Assembly (NCBI GenBank): GCA_024752435.1
Contig: CP103027.1
Span: forward strand, 62,001-126,000
DNA: 64,000 nt
Origin: Allantophomopsis cytisporea
Taxonomy: Eukaryota > Ascomycota > Leotiomycetes > Phacidiales > Phacidiaceae
Direction of reading: 5' to 3'
Of the stretch, positions 44,752-57,230 are shown one piece after another (position 1 is the first letter of the stretch; each line of letters starts with the position of its first letter). The notes below the pieces were generated by a model. It made no database searches. It was not told the origin of the DNA and was given only the letters and a program-made list of their open reading frames with translations. The translations under genes were made by a program, and so were the position numbers.

Positions 44752-47700
44752 CTTGCCTTTTAGATGATGAAGTTCAATATGATTGACTAAGACGAAGATA
44801 CAGAGTTCGACGGTGCTGGAGCAAGTGCTACCGCGTTCAGTTTGCTTGCGGATCTCCGTTTGCAGCAACGATGGTGTATACTAAGCTGATCCTAAGGAGC
44901 AAGAGCCAATTATATCGAGAAAAGCACAGAGATCTCAGAGTGTAGAGAAGTGCCACCGTCCGCTCTTTGACAACGAATGGTAAGCTGCTCTCAAGTAAGA
45001 ATAGCCTTGTTAGTCTGTAAGAGGGGGATGAGTTTCTGATGTATGATTGTAGGGAGCAAATAACAGAGAGAGAGAGAGAATATTTATCTTGTGAAGTCAA
45101 GACTTCGATGGCAACCAGCCTTCTTCATTTCGAAGGCCGTTGCATTTGTTGCACTTTTGGGATGCATACTCGAAGAATGTTATGTATCTCTTAAAGTCCT
45201 AAACCTTACACTTGAATATATTCCCAATGACAGCTTCTTGTGATGAGATCAAACAAATACAAGCATATTGATGCGTTCCCTCAGAGGGCGGAAGCGCGGG
45301 TCACCCCGTCAGTCAAATCTTTGATCGTGGCGGGTCAACGACAGGCGTTCGCTTAGTATCCAGAATGGATGTAGTCTACATTCCTTGCTGAGGCCAAGGA
45401 TTGGGTAACACTAGACATCAGCAAGACTAGATCTTTGTGGACCAGTGAACGAATGGATAACAAAAAAGCTAATCAGTCTAATCATCTCCGCACTCCGGAC
45501 GGTTTTCTGTAGCCTTGCAGAAGGCCTCCAGTCATAGTGAGAGCCTACGACTCAAGATCTGACTTTCGCCTCAGCGAGATACATTCCAGAGCCTAATCCT
45601 CTGAATCTCATGATTCGAAAGGAAGACAATGATCTCATTTATACATCTCTTTCATTGATGGTTACAGAAGATTATATGAAAACCGAAAACGTCTTCTGAA
45701 AGAAAGTGATGACCTTGTGCTCAGCCGCGAGCAATATCCCTTAACTTTCCGGGCTGCCAACCCCACACATGACTATCCACGGCTCGTAAGCCTTTAGAAT
45801 CCTAATTTTCCGAGTAAGATGAATTTTGCGCCCGTGGAGGATCTCGACGAGCAACTCGGGCGCCATAATCAATTTTGAGGCGCGGAACGTGGAGTGTGGA
45901 AATAATGAGAGACTATTTCTCCAACGACATGACAAGATGAAGAACTACGTGCGAAGAGCACGGACACTTACCATCAGTATTCTAGTCAACAGATTTCTGT
46001 CATCATCGGACAGCCCGTGGTCCCGATCTTGACGTGCGATACAGAGTATTGCAGTCATATAATCCAAGTGTTTAGGCCTTCACGGTAACGAAGGAAGCAT
46101 CCGTCACTAGACGGGGATAGCTCCTGGCAAAGATTGGAGGCGAAGTGGACTTTGAGTAGCTTATGATATAGCAGGGCTGTTTGCGGAATGCGTTGCCAAA
46201 ATCTCGTGATCTAGGAATGGGCGTCCGATCTGGAATGTCTTGACTGCCACACCTGTTGATGCATGCAGTGCACGACCGAGACCCGATATCGCGGTCCAAC
46301 TCCTCTCGCTCACTCTTTTGCTCATCATCCCTTGCAAATTCCCTTGCAAACTCGCAAAAGATACGACTGGTAAGGGATATGATCTGCTTCATCAGACCTG
46401 GTTGATGGAAGCGGTTATGATGGTTTTCTCTTGCTGACAGCGGCACTCTGTATAGCAGACCATGGGATGAATCTGAGCGGAGAATCTAGGGATTCCCGCC
46501 ATCCCATTTCTCTTTCGATTTCTTTTTTTGTTAGCGTTGACATTCCTGTATTTGTCAAAGCTGAGGAGCAATGATGGTGTATTTTGTTAGGGTGTTGGCT
46601 GGTACATAAAAGGTGGTCGCTACATTCCTCGGTAGAATGCCATGCTGAAATCCTGCAGGTCATCCAAAGACCAATGCAAGCCGTACCTGTGGATCCAGGT
46701 ACAAGGATAAAATTCACTCCTCAATTTTCAAATACACTGAAGATGCAGGTACGATATCCAAAGGGCGTCGTTTTGTAGATGTTGTTTGAAAGGTGTGTGC
46801 TGCAGTTTGTTGGAGAGAAGGAGATGGGTAAGGTAAAGTCGGTGGAGAGGACCGCTTGTTACTCCGGATCGCCTCGCCGATCGAATATGAGAAGGTTAAA
46901 CAGAATATCATATGACTCTCATATGACTCTCAGAGCGAGTCATACTACCAGGCACTGTTGAATCATAACAATCAGCTCTTATTCGTGTTTCCGGAGAAGG
47001 CTGCTTTGCGTATCTCACTACCTGTTAATAAATTTTCCTAATGCTGATAAGATAGTCTTAGTAGCCAGTGTCAAGTCTCATGGCGACATAAGAGGCAAAT
47101 CGAACGCTCCAACAGGAAGTTCTTTGCGTAGTATTGCTTCGTACGGCTAGAGACTCTAAGACGACTTCTCTGAACAACACGAATGCTTGGCACGGGTTAA
47201 GAGCGCGATTCGTGCTAAATTCATAAATTAGTGACTTCTGCATAACATAATCTATCCGATCTTATCTGAAGTCGGGGACCGTAGATATCATAACCAGAAA
47301 AGCCTCCACAAGTAAAGTAGTAAGAGACAGAGGAGTAAGAGACCACTGCCACAACTTACACTTGAAATTATTACTGATCTAGCATCCTCAGCTCGCTACG
47401 GTTCTACCAATCACAGTACATGAAGGGAAGATGACATCTCCTTGCCCAGCTGCATGTGATGTGGCATTAATCGTTGCAAATCTCAGGTTCTGTATTCAAC
47501 CCAAGTGCATTGGTAGTTGGCAAGTAGACTATCGAATGCGCCTCTCTGTATTATGTCCACAATCAACCCCACAAACCAAAGCTCTCTGATACATTAACAC
47601 TGAGAAGCTTCTTAAAAGGTGCATCAAGGCTTAAATTCCTTACTTGTCCTCCAGACTTCAAAATCCTAGTGTACAGTATGACACACCTTCAGACAGTTCT

Positions 47701-48241
47701 TCACGGGATAGATAGACGACATCCGTTCTTTTATCTCCGAAGTCTTTCAATATCGGAGGATTATCTGACAAGCTTTTGAGACGGGAAGTAAAGGCATAAG
47801 CACTTCAAGCATAATTTAGAATATGCTTCAGAGTTAGGATCTCGTCCCTTCCCGCGTCTAAGACCTGGTGATTTGTCAGGAAGCTTTCCGAGTTTAGGTA
47901 CAGAGAGACCATGGGTGCCCATGGTCTAATCACTGTAGCTCTTCAGCCCAAGGACACTTGGTGAGTAGAGAATTACAACATTCGGCTCGTAAAACTGCTA
48001 CTACAAACGCTACGGTGCGTGATACCCAAAACTTGTCATTTCTGATCCCACAACCAAGGATCAAAATTAACGGGCGAAGCGGGAGGCTCAATATGGTGTC
48101 CGGAAGAAGTCAGTGCTCCGATCGATCTGCAAAGCCCATGGTAACAGTGTTGATATCAATAGTACATTGCACAGCGACAGTGAGGTTCTCGCAGACTCGG
48201 AAATAGAATATACATTAAGAAGTAGTCTGGATGGGCGGGAT
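44752..48241. other. 3.5-kb gene-free region upstream of wetA
   Basis: No supportable gene on either strand; the reading frames are short and random-looking. It probably contains the wetA promoter and 5' UTR, and the SDHAF2 3' UTR at the right end. CATTCC (an AbaA-type core) occurs at about 45380 and 45582, but so short a motif is expected by chance. Confidence 0.5.
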
Positions 48242-49283
48242 CTAGGCGTCCATATTCCTAACTTCTGGCATGAAAGCCATTCCCTTGCCTCCATTAGTCT
48301 GATCAGTGTTTATGGGAGCTCCACCAACTCCTCCAGCAGATCTCTCAATAACATGGCGCCGTAACATAGCTAGGACCTCACTATTCTTCCATCTCGCTGG
48401 AACAGGGCGGTATGCCGGCTTGAAAGTACCTATGGTCTGTGCCCACTCCCCACTTCTTGGCTGGCCCTTTCTCCATTCATCGGTTTCCAAGGTTGGACCT
48501 GTTTGCTTGCCAGCATCAGTTCCTTGCGCGACGGGAGACATCTGATCCGTTCCCTGAGCATTGGCCGTTGCCCCTTCTGGCCCTGGTCCAGCACCTTCGG
48601 CTGTCTCCCGAGAGGTAGGACTTGGTTCCTGGGTGGCCCAGTAGTAGATATCCCAGTCATTCTCGTCCAAGAAGAGATCATACTGCGTCATCTGAGACTT
48701 AGTCATGGTGGGAAGATAAGTGTCAGCAAATGTCGACATCAAAAGATCACTCTCCAGGGTGCCTCTCTTGCGACTCTGGTCTGTAGATTATCAGTTAGTA
48801 ACAATATGATGCTTCGTAGCAGCTGGACCCACAGAGTAATCTGGCCCGCATCGTGTTTGCGTCCTCGCCGGTTCTTCGCAACGGCTCGACCTTGAATTTT
48901 GCACCCTCCATTTCGCCGACGCCAAGATCGGTGAATAATCCATCAGAGGCAGCAGTCTTTTGTGTGCCGCCGGTCTTCGTGTCCGTGTTCTCCGGCTCCG
49001 AATCCTTGGGGGCAAATTTGCCATCGACGGATGAGATGAGCTCTGGGGGAGCTTTGTCTTTGCCAACGGATGGCATATCATTAGTGATTGTTGAGGTCGA
49101 ATTCGTTACGTGCGGGTTGAGAGGCTTCTCAATTTGCGACTTGCGGTAATCCTCTGTTCCCTCATGGCCTTTCGCGTTGCCTGGTCCAGCAAAGAGACGT
49201 GGGGTTGTAGAGATGGATCGAGTGAAGGCCGCTGATGCGCGCATCGAGCGAATTGTGAGTCTAGCAGCAGACATGTTGATCAA
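48242..49283 (-). CDS. SDH5: Succinate dehydrogenase assembly factor 2 (SDHAF2/Sdh5)
   Basis: Two exons, 49283-48833 and 48780-48242, giving 329 residues. The N-terminus (about 1-30, Arg/Ser/Ala-rich with no acids, then STTPRLFAGPG) looks like a mitochondrial presequence. The core family region is YQSRKRGTLESDLLMSTFAD, which spans the splice junction, followed by YDLFLDENDWDIYYWAT. SDHAF2 proteins attach FAD covalently to the flavoprotein subunit Sdh1 of complex II. The C-terminal 130 residues are a fungal extension ending in GTFKPAYRPVPARWKNSEVLAMLRRHV. The donor is GTGGGT, a weaker variant, but only this site gives the conserved Tyr at the junction. The Met at 49274 (MSAARLTIR) is an alternative start. 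Confidence 0.92.
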
Positions 49284-49918
49284 CTGAATGTTTTGTAGAA
49301 TTCAATTTGTGATTAAACACAGATGTCGAGATTGTTATGTTGTCTATAGTAAGTTGAAAGTACTCAAGGGTCCACTGACATCATGGATTTCAAGTCGACC
49401 GTTGACGCTCATAACGTCAATGCTTCTTTAATGGATTTTATTTCCAACCACTAAGCAACAGAGTAATTTTAAGCATAGGGTCCCATCAATCCACCCTGTC
49501 ATATGTTCTATTACAACAATTCCAGCTTTCGCTAGAGCTTTAATTGTGACTTATCCTATATATTTCTCTTTTATTCTTACATATTTTGCTTAATGTTGAT
49601 TGAAGTTTTGATGTTTGCTTGATGTGCAAACAGTCCAGTGGAAGGTCGGGACGTTGAGGCGCCGGGTATGGAACAAAGATGTTGCCAAATACATCATCTT
49701 CATTAATGAGAACATGGATCGCAAACAAAAGATCCAGATTTATTACGCCTTGGCATGACATGTCCGGAGTTAAAACGGTCATACAACAGTAGTCATGGCC
49801 ATTAATTCATACATGTACGCCAGTCTCGCGCCTAAATATGTCCAAAAATGAATGGATTTATTTTGACACAATGATATAACACGTGAGTCCCAACTTTTCC
49901 AATCCTGCCCTTTATCCT
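49284..49918. other. Intergenic region, SDHAF2 promoter
   Basis: About 0.63 kb of AT-rich sequence. No gene seen. Confidence 0.6.
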
Positions 49919-50728
49919 CTAAATAAGATGCTTCGATCTTGCAGAACACAGTTAGTCTCGGGGTTTTGTACTCCAAATTGTTGAAGACATACCTGAAGTA
50001 AGCTCTCAGGTAGACAACCTGCCATGCTCCAAGAGCCACCAAAATTCCCATTGTTCCAAACGCAAACCACTTGACTCTAGTATTCGTGCTTTCATTTGTG
50101 TCTCTGAGCTTCTGTTCTCTACCGCGTAGGTATTCCATTTCTGAAACAATCTCGGTGACGAGTTCTTCAATACGTCTCAATTCAGTCTCGACTGGCTTCA
50201 GCTTCTCGGTAGCTTGAACAGCAGACCAATCCTTTGCATCGGCCCCAATATCGATATCAAGCTCGACATGTCTAACTGCGTCCCGAATGCTTACTATGAT
50301 CCCGTTAGCATAAACCCGTCAGTAAAGGAGACGAGAACTTACCTCCAGCAAGTATGTTCTCAAAGCAGACATCGAAGGCTGCATCCGCGTGCGAAGTAAA
50401 GGCCATTCGTTGCTCTCCAGCAACATCTTTTGGTCGACCGTACTCGTTTCCAACAGCATCCTTGATCTACAGGAATTTAGTATTTATGATATTTCGTAGA
50501 AGTCATTACACTGACATGCATGTTGACGATCATTCCATCGCCCTTGCTGCCTCCAACAGTAGCTGTGACGACAACCAGTGTATCCTTTGAAACAAAATTC
50601 CGTATGCAACGCTCGGAGTTCTTGTCATGCTTGGCGTATGCTTGGAGATCGAATTTAAGCGCATCTGCAGCTGCAATAAGGAGGAGGAAGCTGCAGAGCA
50701 ACTGCAATATCGAATTGGAGGAAACCAT
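49919..50728 (-). CDS. ERV25: p24-family COPII cargo receptor ERV25
   Basis: Four exons: 50728-50516, 50466-50343, 50293-49993 and 49937-49919, giving 218 residues. A signal peptide (about 1-23, ADA|LKF) leads into the GOLD domain, with ERCIRNFVSKDTLVVVTATV, IKDAVGNEYGRPKDVAGEQ and AFDVCFEN (two Cys). A helical region with ELRRIEELVTEIVSEMEYL and LRDTNESTN follows, then one membrane span (WFAFGTMGILVALGAWQVVYL). The last 19-nt exon codes SKHLI, so the tail reads YFRSKHLI with the aromatic and basic sorting signals expected for ERV25. These proteins cycle between ER and Golgi and help load GPI-anchored cargo into COPII vesicles. Without the last exon the protein would acquire a different 39-residue tail. 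Confidence 0.94.
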
Positions 50729-50972
50729 CTTGTCTGCACATACAATTGTCTGGAAAGAAAGCTGTCGCGTTGACGAAGGGGTTATCGCAAGTTGCGCTTT
50801 GGCGAACGTGGTTGAATTGTCCCGTTGGCCAATTAAGGCGAGGCTGCGCTGGAGCTCTGATTCCAGATCACGTGGATGGATAATCTGGGGTCGCGAACTT
50901 CATGGATCTCAAGACAACGACAACCTCAAATCATAACCTCAGCATCCACGATACTCAGAACAAATCGCAAAA
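50729..50972. promoter_or_regulatory. Shared divergent promoter of ERV25 and U1-C
   Basis: Only 244 bp separate the two start codons. Within it are CCAAT (50829-50833) and the palindromic E-box CACGTG (50869-50874). A compact shared promoter is inferred from spacing; the factors are not known. Confidence 0.5.
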
Positions 50973-51815
50973 ATGCCCAAGTGTAAGTCAATATCTTGCG
51001 ACCGTATTGAAAGCTTTACTGACATGCCTGCTAGTTTTCTGTAGGTTCTTCTTCCATCGTCGATTATGGAGCTCGCGCTTGCTTCGCGATTTAATGCACT
51101 TCGATCTGACTTGCAACAGGCGATTACTGCGATGTCTACCTCACGCACGACTCTATGAGTGTCCGAAAGGCGCATAACAGCGGACGAAACCATTTGCGCA
51201 ACGTGGTTGACTATTACCAACGTGAGCCATCATCCTCAAGATAGGACAAAGACAAGGCTGACAGGATGTGCAGAAATTGGCCACGAGAAGGCACAGTCGG
51301 TCATTGACTCCATTACGAATTCATATGCTGCTGAGGGTCAGTCTGCATCGAACCCTATGCTCGGGCAGAATCCTGGCGTCTCGCCGTTTCCCCCTGCTCC
51401 ATTTGGATTCCCAGGAGGTTAGTTTTGAGATCTTGAAAATGAACTTTAATGAGCTGACAGATCATAGCAGGAAACCTTCCACCACCACCATTTGGTCTTC
51501 CAGGAGGTATGCCTGCTGGTATGATTCCACGTAAGTGATATAGATCTCCCTGGGTTGAATATTACTGACTCCCTTGAAGCACCTGGAGGTCGCGGCATGC
51601 CAATGCCACCATTCCCTGGTGGACCAGGTCTTCCAATGCCACCGAATGGTTTGCCATTCCCGCCACCTGGTGGTCTACCCTTCCCACCTCCAGGTGGTCT
51701 ACCACCCAACTTTCAGTTCCCACCACCTGGTGGAGCTGCACCACCGCCAAACTTCCAAAGCGGTCCTCCTCCACAAGGCTTCCCACCAGCAGGTCAATAT
51801 GATGGTCAGAGATAA
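50973..51815 (+). CDS. YHC1: U1 snRNP protein C (U1-C), with a 6-nt micro-exon
   Basis: Six exons: 50973-50982, 51035-51040, 51120-51221, 51274-51417, 51471-51530 and 51580-51815, giving 185 residues. The start [20 protein letters not shown] is the U1-C type C2H2 zinc finger (CxxC, with His residues in KAHNSGRNH), and the rest is a Pro/Gly/Met-rich tail. U1-C stabilises pairing of U1 snRNA with 5' splice sites. The first exon is 10 nt (MPK and one base) and the second 6 nt (TTTTCT). Both flanking introns have good GTAAGT or GTAGGT donors, and the first has a CTGAC branch point. Only this arrangement gives the Phe-Phe-Cys needed for the zinc finger. Losing the 6-nt exon keeps frame but deletes two residues next to the first Cys. 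Confidence 0.92.
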
Positions 51816-52338
51816 ATAGGAAATCGGTTGAATTTGGCGTTGGTCATTAAGGAGTTTGGGAGTGTAAATTGTATGATACGAAGGATAAATGATCGAGGCA
51901 TAGAATCTGACGAGACACAATTACAAACAATTGCTAAGATTGAATTGAACTATCTTAAACTGACTGCATATTACACTTGTACGTCACGATATAGCTGCCC
52001 TCGAAGAAATCCAGATGATGGTGTTCATGCTCATGGCCAAGAGTCAAGATAGTGTTAGACGGATGTAGAGAGTAGTAAGATAATATTAGCTAAGTTGCTT
52101 GCCATATTTTCTTACAGCATATATTTTTACGATCACCGCTACTTCAGACCAGAGGAGAGCTATATATTTCTACGAAAATTATCATGACATCTAGTGTTCT
52201 TGTGGAAATCAGAGTTCACAATAAGCTTTATCAGTCCATGATCCCTGCAACAGCTACTTACCGAATTAGGCATTTAATACTGGCATAGCTTCTTCTCTCC
52301 AGCAATTTGCATACAATTCTCCAACATACGTACACAAA
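51816..52338. other. Intergenic region
   Basis: About 0.5 kb, AT-rich, holding the U1-C 3' UTR and the next promoter. No gene seen. Confidence 0.6.
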
Positions 52339-53122
52339 ATGCTACTCCTTATACCACGAAGAACGGCTACTCAATACAAGCCATTTGCAGTTTCCGTTAG
52401 AAGAGCACTATCAACCCTCGAGAATAACCCACATATTGTATGTTTACCACCTCAACGACGTCACCATCACCATACTGACCATCACAGTATGTTCACCCGA
52501 GCGGTAGCAAAAGTATACTCTCTCTTCTCCCCACTGAACCTCCAAATGCCTCTCTCGCGATTGGAACTACGACAAAGCTCCCACCCACACCTGACTCTCT
52601 GGCCGAAAACCCGAAATTCCTCGAAATTCTCCAATCCGTGCTGAGAGTCCATGCGCACGCAGATCCAGGAGTTCGATCACAAGCACAGGCTTTCGCGAGT
52701 ACTTCTGGTTCGAACCTTGGGTCTGGGGGTGTGTTCTTCCCGAACCAGAAGAAGAGAATGGGGAAAGGTCAGGGGAGGAGTGGTGATGGCGCTGGAGGCG
52801 CGAGTTCACAGGGAGGTGCTGGCGGCGGTGGAAGAGGTGGATGGGTACATTTGAGTGATAGTAGGGCCCCGCCTGATTATGGGAGGATCGCTTGGCCCGA
52901 GGACATCTTTGGGAGTTTGGAAGTTGATGGGGAGGGGAATCTCATAGGGGAATTTGGTGAATATCAACCAAGTGGGACGTATCGGATTATAACGAGGGAT
53001 GGGATGTAAGTTCTCCCTCTGTTTCAATTATATGGACTTGCTAATGATACAGATTGGGGCTCAGTGACTTTTTGAGGGAGAAAGTCGTGCAAAGGTTGAA
53101 GGAGGAGGAAAGTACTAAGTAA
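52339..53122 (+). CDS. Predicted mitochondrial fungal protein, function unknown
   Basis: Three exons: 52339-52437, 52488-53005 and 53053-53122, giving 228 residues. The first 33 residues (MLLLIPRRTATQYKPFAVSV, then RRALSTLE) are basic, Ser/Thr-rich and acid-poor, like a mitochondrial presequence. A helical segment follows (LAENPKFLEILQSVLRVHAH), then a Gly/Ser-rich linker. The conserved-looking C-terminus contains IAWPEDIFGSLEVDGEGN, YQPSGTYRIITRDGILGLSD and FLREKVVQRLKEEE. The C-terminal block looks familiar from conserved fungal proteins of unknown function, but I cannot name it. All junctions are GT-AG and in phase; the last intron divides the codon of Ile in DGILGL. Confidence 0.8.
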
Positions 53123-54630
53123 TGTTCAACCAACATATTCCAAAAGACGGTGTTCGATGGGTTTATGGCTGTGCCTTGATACTAGTACCCCTTGAAGGAA
53201 GTATTATCAACTAGATCGCACCCAACTCCTCTCTTGATCGCTGATTCTAGATCCTCTGGAGTTGACACCCAGCTTATTAGCTGTTGGAGTTCTTGTTGTC
53301 GAGACGTCCAGTATTTAGTGATATTCGGCTCTCATATAAATTTTTGATTCCCATTAAGACATCAACTAAAGAAGAAGCTCGTGTTATCAGAGCGGTTCTG
53401 CAAGGGGTTTTGTCTGAGAATGTCCTTAAGCCTGCTGCCCAACTGATCAGATGCCGATCGTTGCCAGCGATTTCAATGAAAGTCGAAACTGCCAGCCCAT
53501 CATGTAATAATTATTCATGGTCCAAAGTTCATGTATCGTGAAGGGTACCGGATCTTCTGGATTTTGTATGAATCTTTCAAATCCTGATTTGTACGCCGAG
53601 GAGAATACTTTTGAATTTGTCTCCGTGTTTGCTCCACAACTGCGCAATACCCCACAAACAGATTCTGAAGGGGACAGGCCTGTAGATTAGCGATGACATT
53701 CAAGAGTCCAAGCACATGCATGAACGTCATAAATCCAGCTTACCTATAGTCTCAACAGATTTCCTAACGCCACACAAAGCATCTAGAGAGAATAATAACT
53801 ACAGAGACTCTGTAGATAGAGTGGAAGCAAGGCGTCTATGATATTTAGTTGAAATAGCAGATGTAGTCAAAAGGCTGGAGTTTTCAACTGTCAGCCTTGT
53901 CGCGTTAGCTTCATCGTTCCCGCTTGTTGACTTGGTGGGGTGAAATATGTCTACCTTACTGTGTCTAATCACCACCACCACGTCTCCGCTCCAACTCCTC
54001 ACATTTTCAACCACATAGTCCGATTATCCCTCAATCTCAAACTCGGGATTTCTTCACAACTATCTTGCATCTCGTCAGCATCACCTTGTCACCTTGAGCT
54101 CCTTTCCGATAACCAACGAGCCAGCCATATCGAGTGTCATTAAACTCATCCTATTGCATCCCCACATCCCCCTCATCAGCCCGATTCCAAGATCCGGATA
54201 AGGTGGAGATATCAGTGCGATCACGATACCGAGCTTATTTGCTACATCGGCGAACAAACACTCAGAGACAATACTATTTCGCTATTGGGCGCATCGCCGT
54301 TATTACCCCCGCTTTGGGAGATTCACAATCACCCATCACGATAATACGCCTAGAGCCAACCACGAGGAGAAAGGTCTATACGAAAACCTCCTCTCTCCGT
54401 AACTTTGAAGTCAGACTCAAGACTACGATCACGAAACTTGCACATTCCGAACACGTATCACAACGTTGCGCTTCTCACTGAATCAGTGGCTCGTCGTTAT
54501 CAAAAGAGTGTGGTTTTGTCCTCTCCCCCTTGTGGCCTGAGTGATCATTCAGCCATTGAAGAATCGGAAAACACAATTCTGTTTGTAGATCTGATCTCCA
54601 AACCAAACAACCGCATCTGTCACCTTCAAT
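53123..54630. other. SNF1 upstream region
   Basis: About 1.5 kb without a supportable gene. The C-rich right half (about 53.95-54.6 kb) contains several short upstream ATGs and probably includes a long 5' UTR of the kinase gene. Confidence 0.55.
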
Positions 54631-57230
54631 ATGCCCCCACCACGCCCACAGAATGCGTATGATGATGAGGAGTTGTCAATATCCTTGACACCTTCTCAAA
54701 CTCGTCGCGCTCAAAATAAGCCCCCAGATCCAAGGCCTGAACGTGGCCCTGTACCACGGATTTCAGAACCGCCTAAGCAACAAAAAGCGGAGCAGCGTAT
54801 CGGTCAATATCAGATCATTAGAACTCTTGGAGAGGGCTCCTTTGGTAAGGTGAAGCTGGCTGTGCACCGTGTCACGGGCCAAGAGGTAGCGCTCAAAATC
54901 ATTGCACGTCGGAAGCTCATCAGTCGTGATATGGCTGGGAGAGTAGAACGAGAGATCGAATATCTACAATTGCTCAGACATCCTCACATCATCAAGCTGT
55001 AAGTTCTAATGACTAATCCCTTGATATTCTCTAACACCAAATCTAGCTATACTGTGATCAAGACTCAAACAGAGATTATTATGGTCCTGGAATATGCTGG
55101 TGGTGAGCTCTTCGATTACATTGTCCAGAATGGAAAGATGCGCGAAGATGCCGCTCGCCGGTTCTTTCAGCAAATCATATGCGCTGTAGAATACTGTCAT
55201 CGACACAAGATTGTTCATCGTGATCTGAAGCCGGAAAACCTACTCCTCGACAATGGACTCAATGTGAAGATTGCCGATTTTGGTCTGAGCAACATCATGA
55301 CGGATGGGAATTTCTTGAAAACTAGCTGCGGAAGTCCCAACTACGCTGCTCCTGAAGTTATCAATGGTAAGCTTTACGCTGGGCCCGAGGTCGACGTTTG
55401 GAGTTGTGGTGTTATTCTTTATGTACTACTTGTCGGTCGTCTACCCTTTGATGACGAACATATTCCATCCTTGTTCGCCAAGATTGCTCGGGGACACTAT
55501 GTCGTACCCAGCTACATTAGTAAAAGCGCAGCAGACATCATCGCAAAGATGTTGGCTGTCAACCCGGTCCACAGAGCTACCATAGATGAGATTCGTCAAC
55601 ATGAATGGTTCATAAAGGATCTACCTGCCTACTTACAGCCACCAGTGGAGGAATTTTTAGACACAGGAGTTGACCCCAACAAAGCCATCACGCCAAAGGC
55701 AATTGCGCCTGGTGCAAGTGTTGCAATTCAGGAGAAACTCCATGGTGAAGTCATTGGAAAGATTAGTAAGACTATGGGATATGGGAAGAAGGATGTCCAA
55801 GAAGCTTTAGAGGCCGAAGAGCCATCTGCTATCAAGGATGCATACCTCATCGTCCGTGAGAATAAACTGATGCAGGCGAATCGTAAGCTTTCCCTAGTTT
55901 TCAATTCCCTCTATAATATGTTGTGCAGACTAACTAACATGAACTTGCAGCAAATCTTTCTGATGCCAAGGGACTCAATCCTTATGATCTTCCTTCTCCG
56001 CCAACGTGGAATTCAACACTAGAAAGTACTATGTCTAGCAAACACGATTCCACGACTCCGAAGTTGGATACCAGCGGTACCAAGTCAACCAAAGAGATGG
56101 AGAAAAACTTCAATGAAGCCAGTCATGAAGCAAATGAGATACCATACTGTCCGCTTACTGAAGAGGAAAAGGCTGCTTTAAAATCGAGCGAAGGCACACC
56201 AACTGATCAGCCTACACCTACTGAGCCACCGGCACCGCGCCCATACACGAGTAATATCCGCATTCTACCCAGCAGTTTGACTCCATTCCATCGTGCCTAT
56301 ATGGCTCAGCTCAAAGCAGGAAAAGATCCTATTGTTGCCGCTGAAGAGGCTGAAGGAGCCTCCGCTCCACATTCGCAATCTGAAAGAGAGAAGCTTGAGA
56401 ACGCCCGTCGGTTGAAAGGTATCTCGAAGAGCCCGATCCTCGAGGGAGAGGGTTCTTCCAAACCTGCGGGAATGACACCAGTGCCCCAGAAGAAAGCCAG
56501 ACCAACGAAATGGCAATTCGGTATTCGGTCTCGTAATTCACCACTTGAAGCCATTGGCTGTATCTATCGAGCTCTCCAAAAGCTTGGCGCCCAATGGTTG
56601 ATTGATGGAGAATGGAATGGAAATGCAGATGATAGTGCCGAACCAGCGTAAGTTGATCTTTACACATTAGTAGTGACCACGATCTAACATGTTAGTGATG
56701 GCGAATCTAGTTTTGCATCTTCTCAACAAGACGGAGGCTCCCTTCACCACGCCGAATCCATGGTATCAGATCGATCAGGCGACTCAGGACGATCTGGTAG
56801 CCGCGACCCTAGTGGAGTATACAATCTTCCAGCAGACCCATGGGTTCTACGTGTGCGCTGGAAACTCGATAATTTGTTTCCTCCTGGTGTTATACCTCCC
56901 TCGTCCACCCACTCGTCCTCGGTAGATCTTCGTCGTCCTTCCATCGCTTCGCTATCAAGTTCCGGTGCCGGAAGCGCTCCTCACGAATCTAGCATGAAGA
57001 ATCATGAAGCGAGCAGGGAGAAGGAAGAGTACAAGCCTACGGACTCCGTTGTCATGCATCTTGACATCCAGCTCTACGAGATGGAGCAGGGAGTCTACCT
57101 AGTAGATTTCAAGTGTGCGGGTTACGAGAACAAGGATGGGAAGTCTTTGGAGGAGAAGGATGTTACAAGTCCTTTCCCATTCTTGGATTTGGCGAGCAAG
57201 TTGATTATCCAACTTGCTGAGGCGGACTAA
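54631..57230 (+). CDS. SNF1: SNF1/AMPK catalytic subunit
   Basis: Four exons: 54631-54998, 55047-55882, 55951-56647 and 56696-57230, giving 811 residues. Kinase domain at about 60-312: LGEGSFGKVKLA, catalytic Lys89, HRDLKPEN (Asp182), DFG (200-202), and the activation loop LKTSCGSPNYAAPE with Thr215, the site phosphorylated by upstream kinases. A UBA-like autoinhibitory region follows (about 355-400, KISKTMGYGKKDVQEAL), then a linker and a C-terminal regulatory domain (KKARPTKWQFGIRSR...). The latter includes the KA1-like end LVDFKCAGYENK. SNF1 releases glucose repression and controls energy stress responses; in plant-associated fungi it governs wall-degrading enzymes. Every key residue is present. 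The third intron acceptor (TTAG) keeps EPADGESS in frame. Confidence 0.96.
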
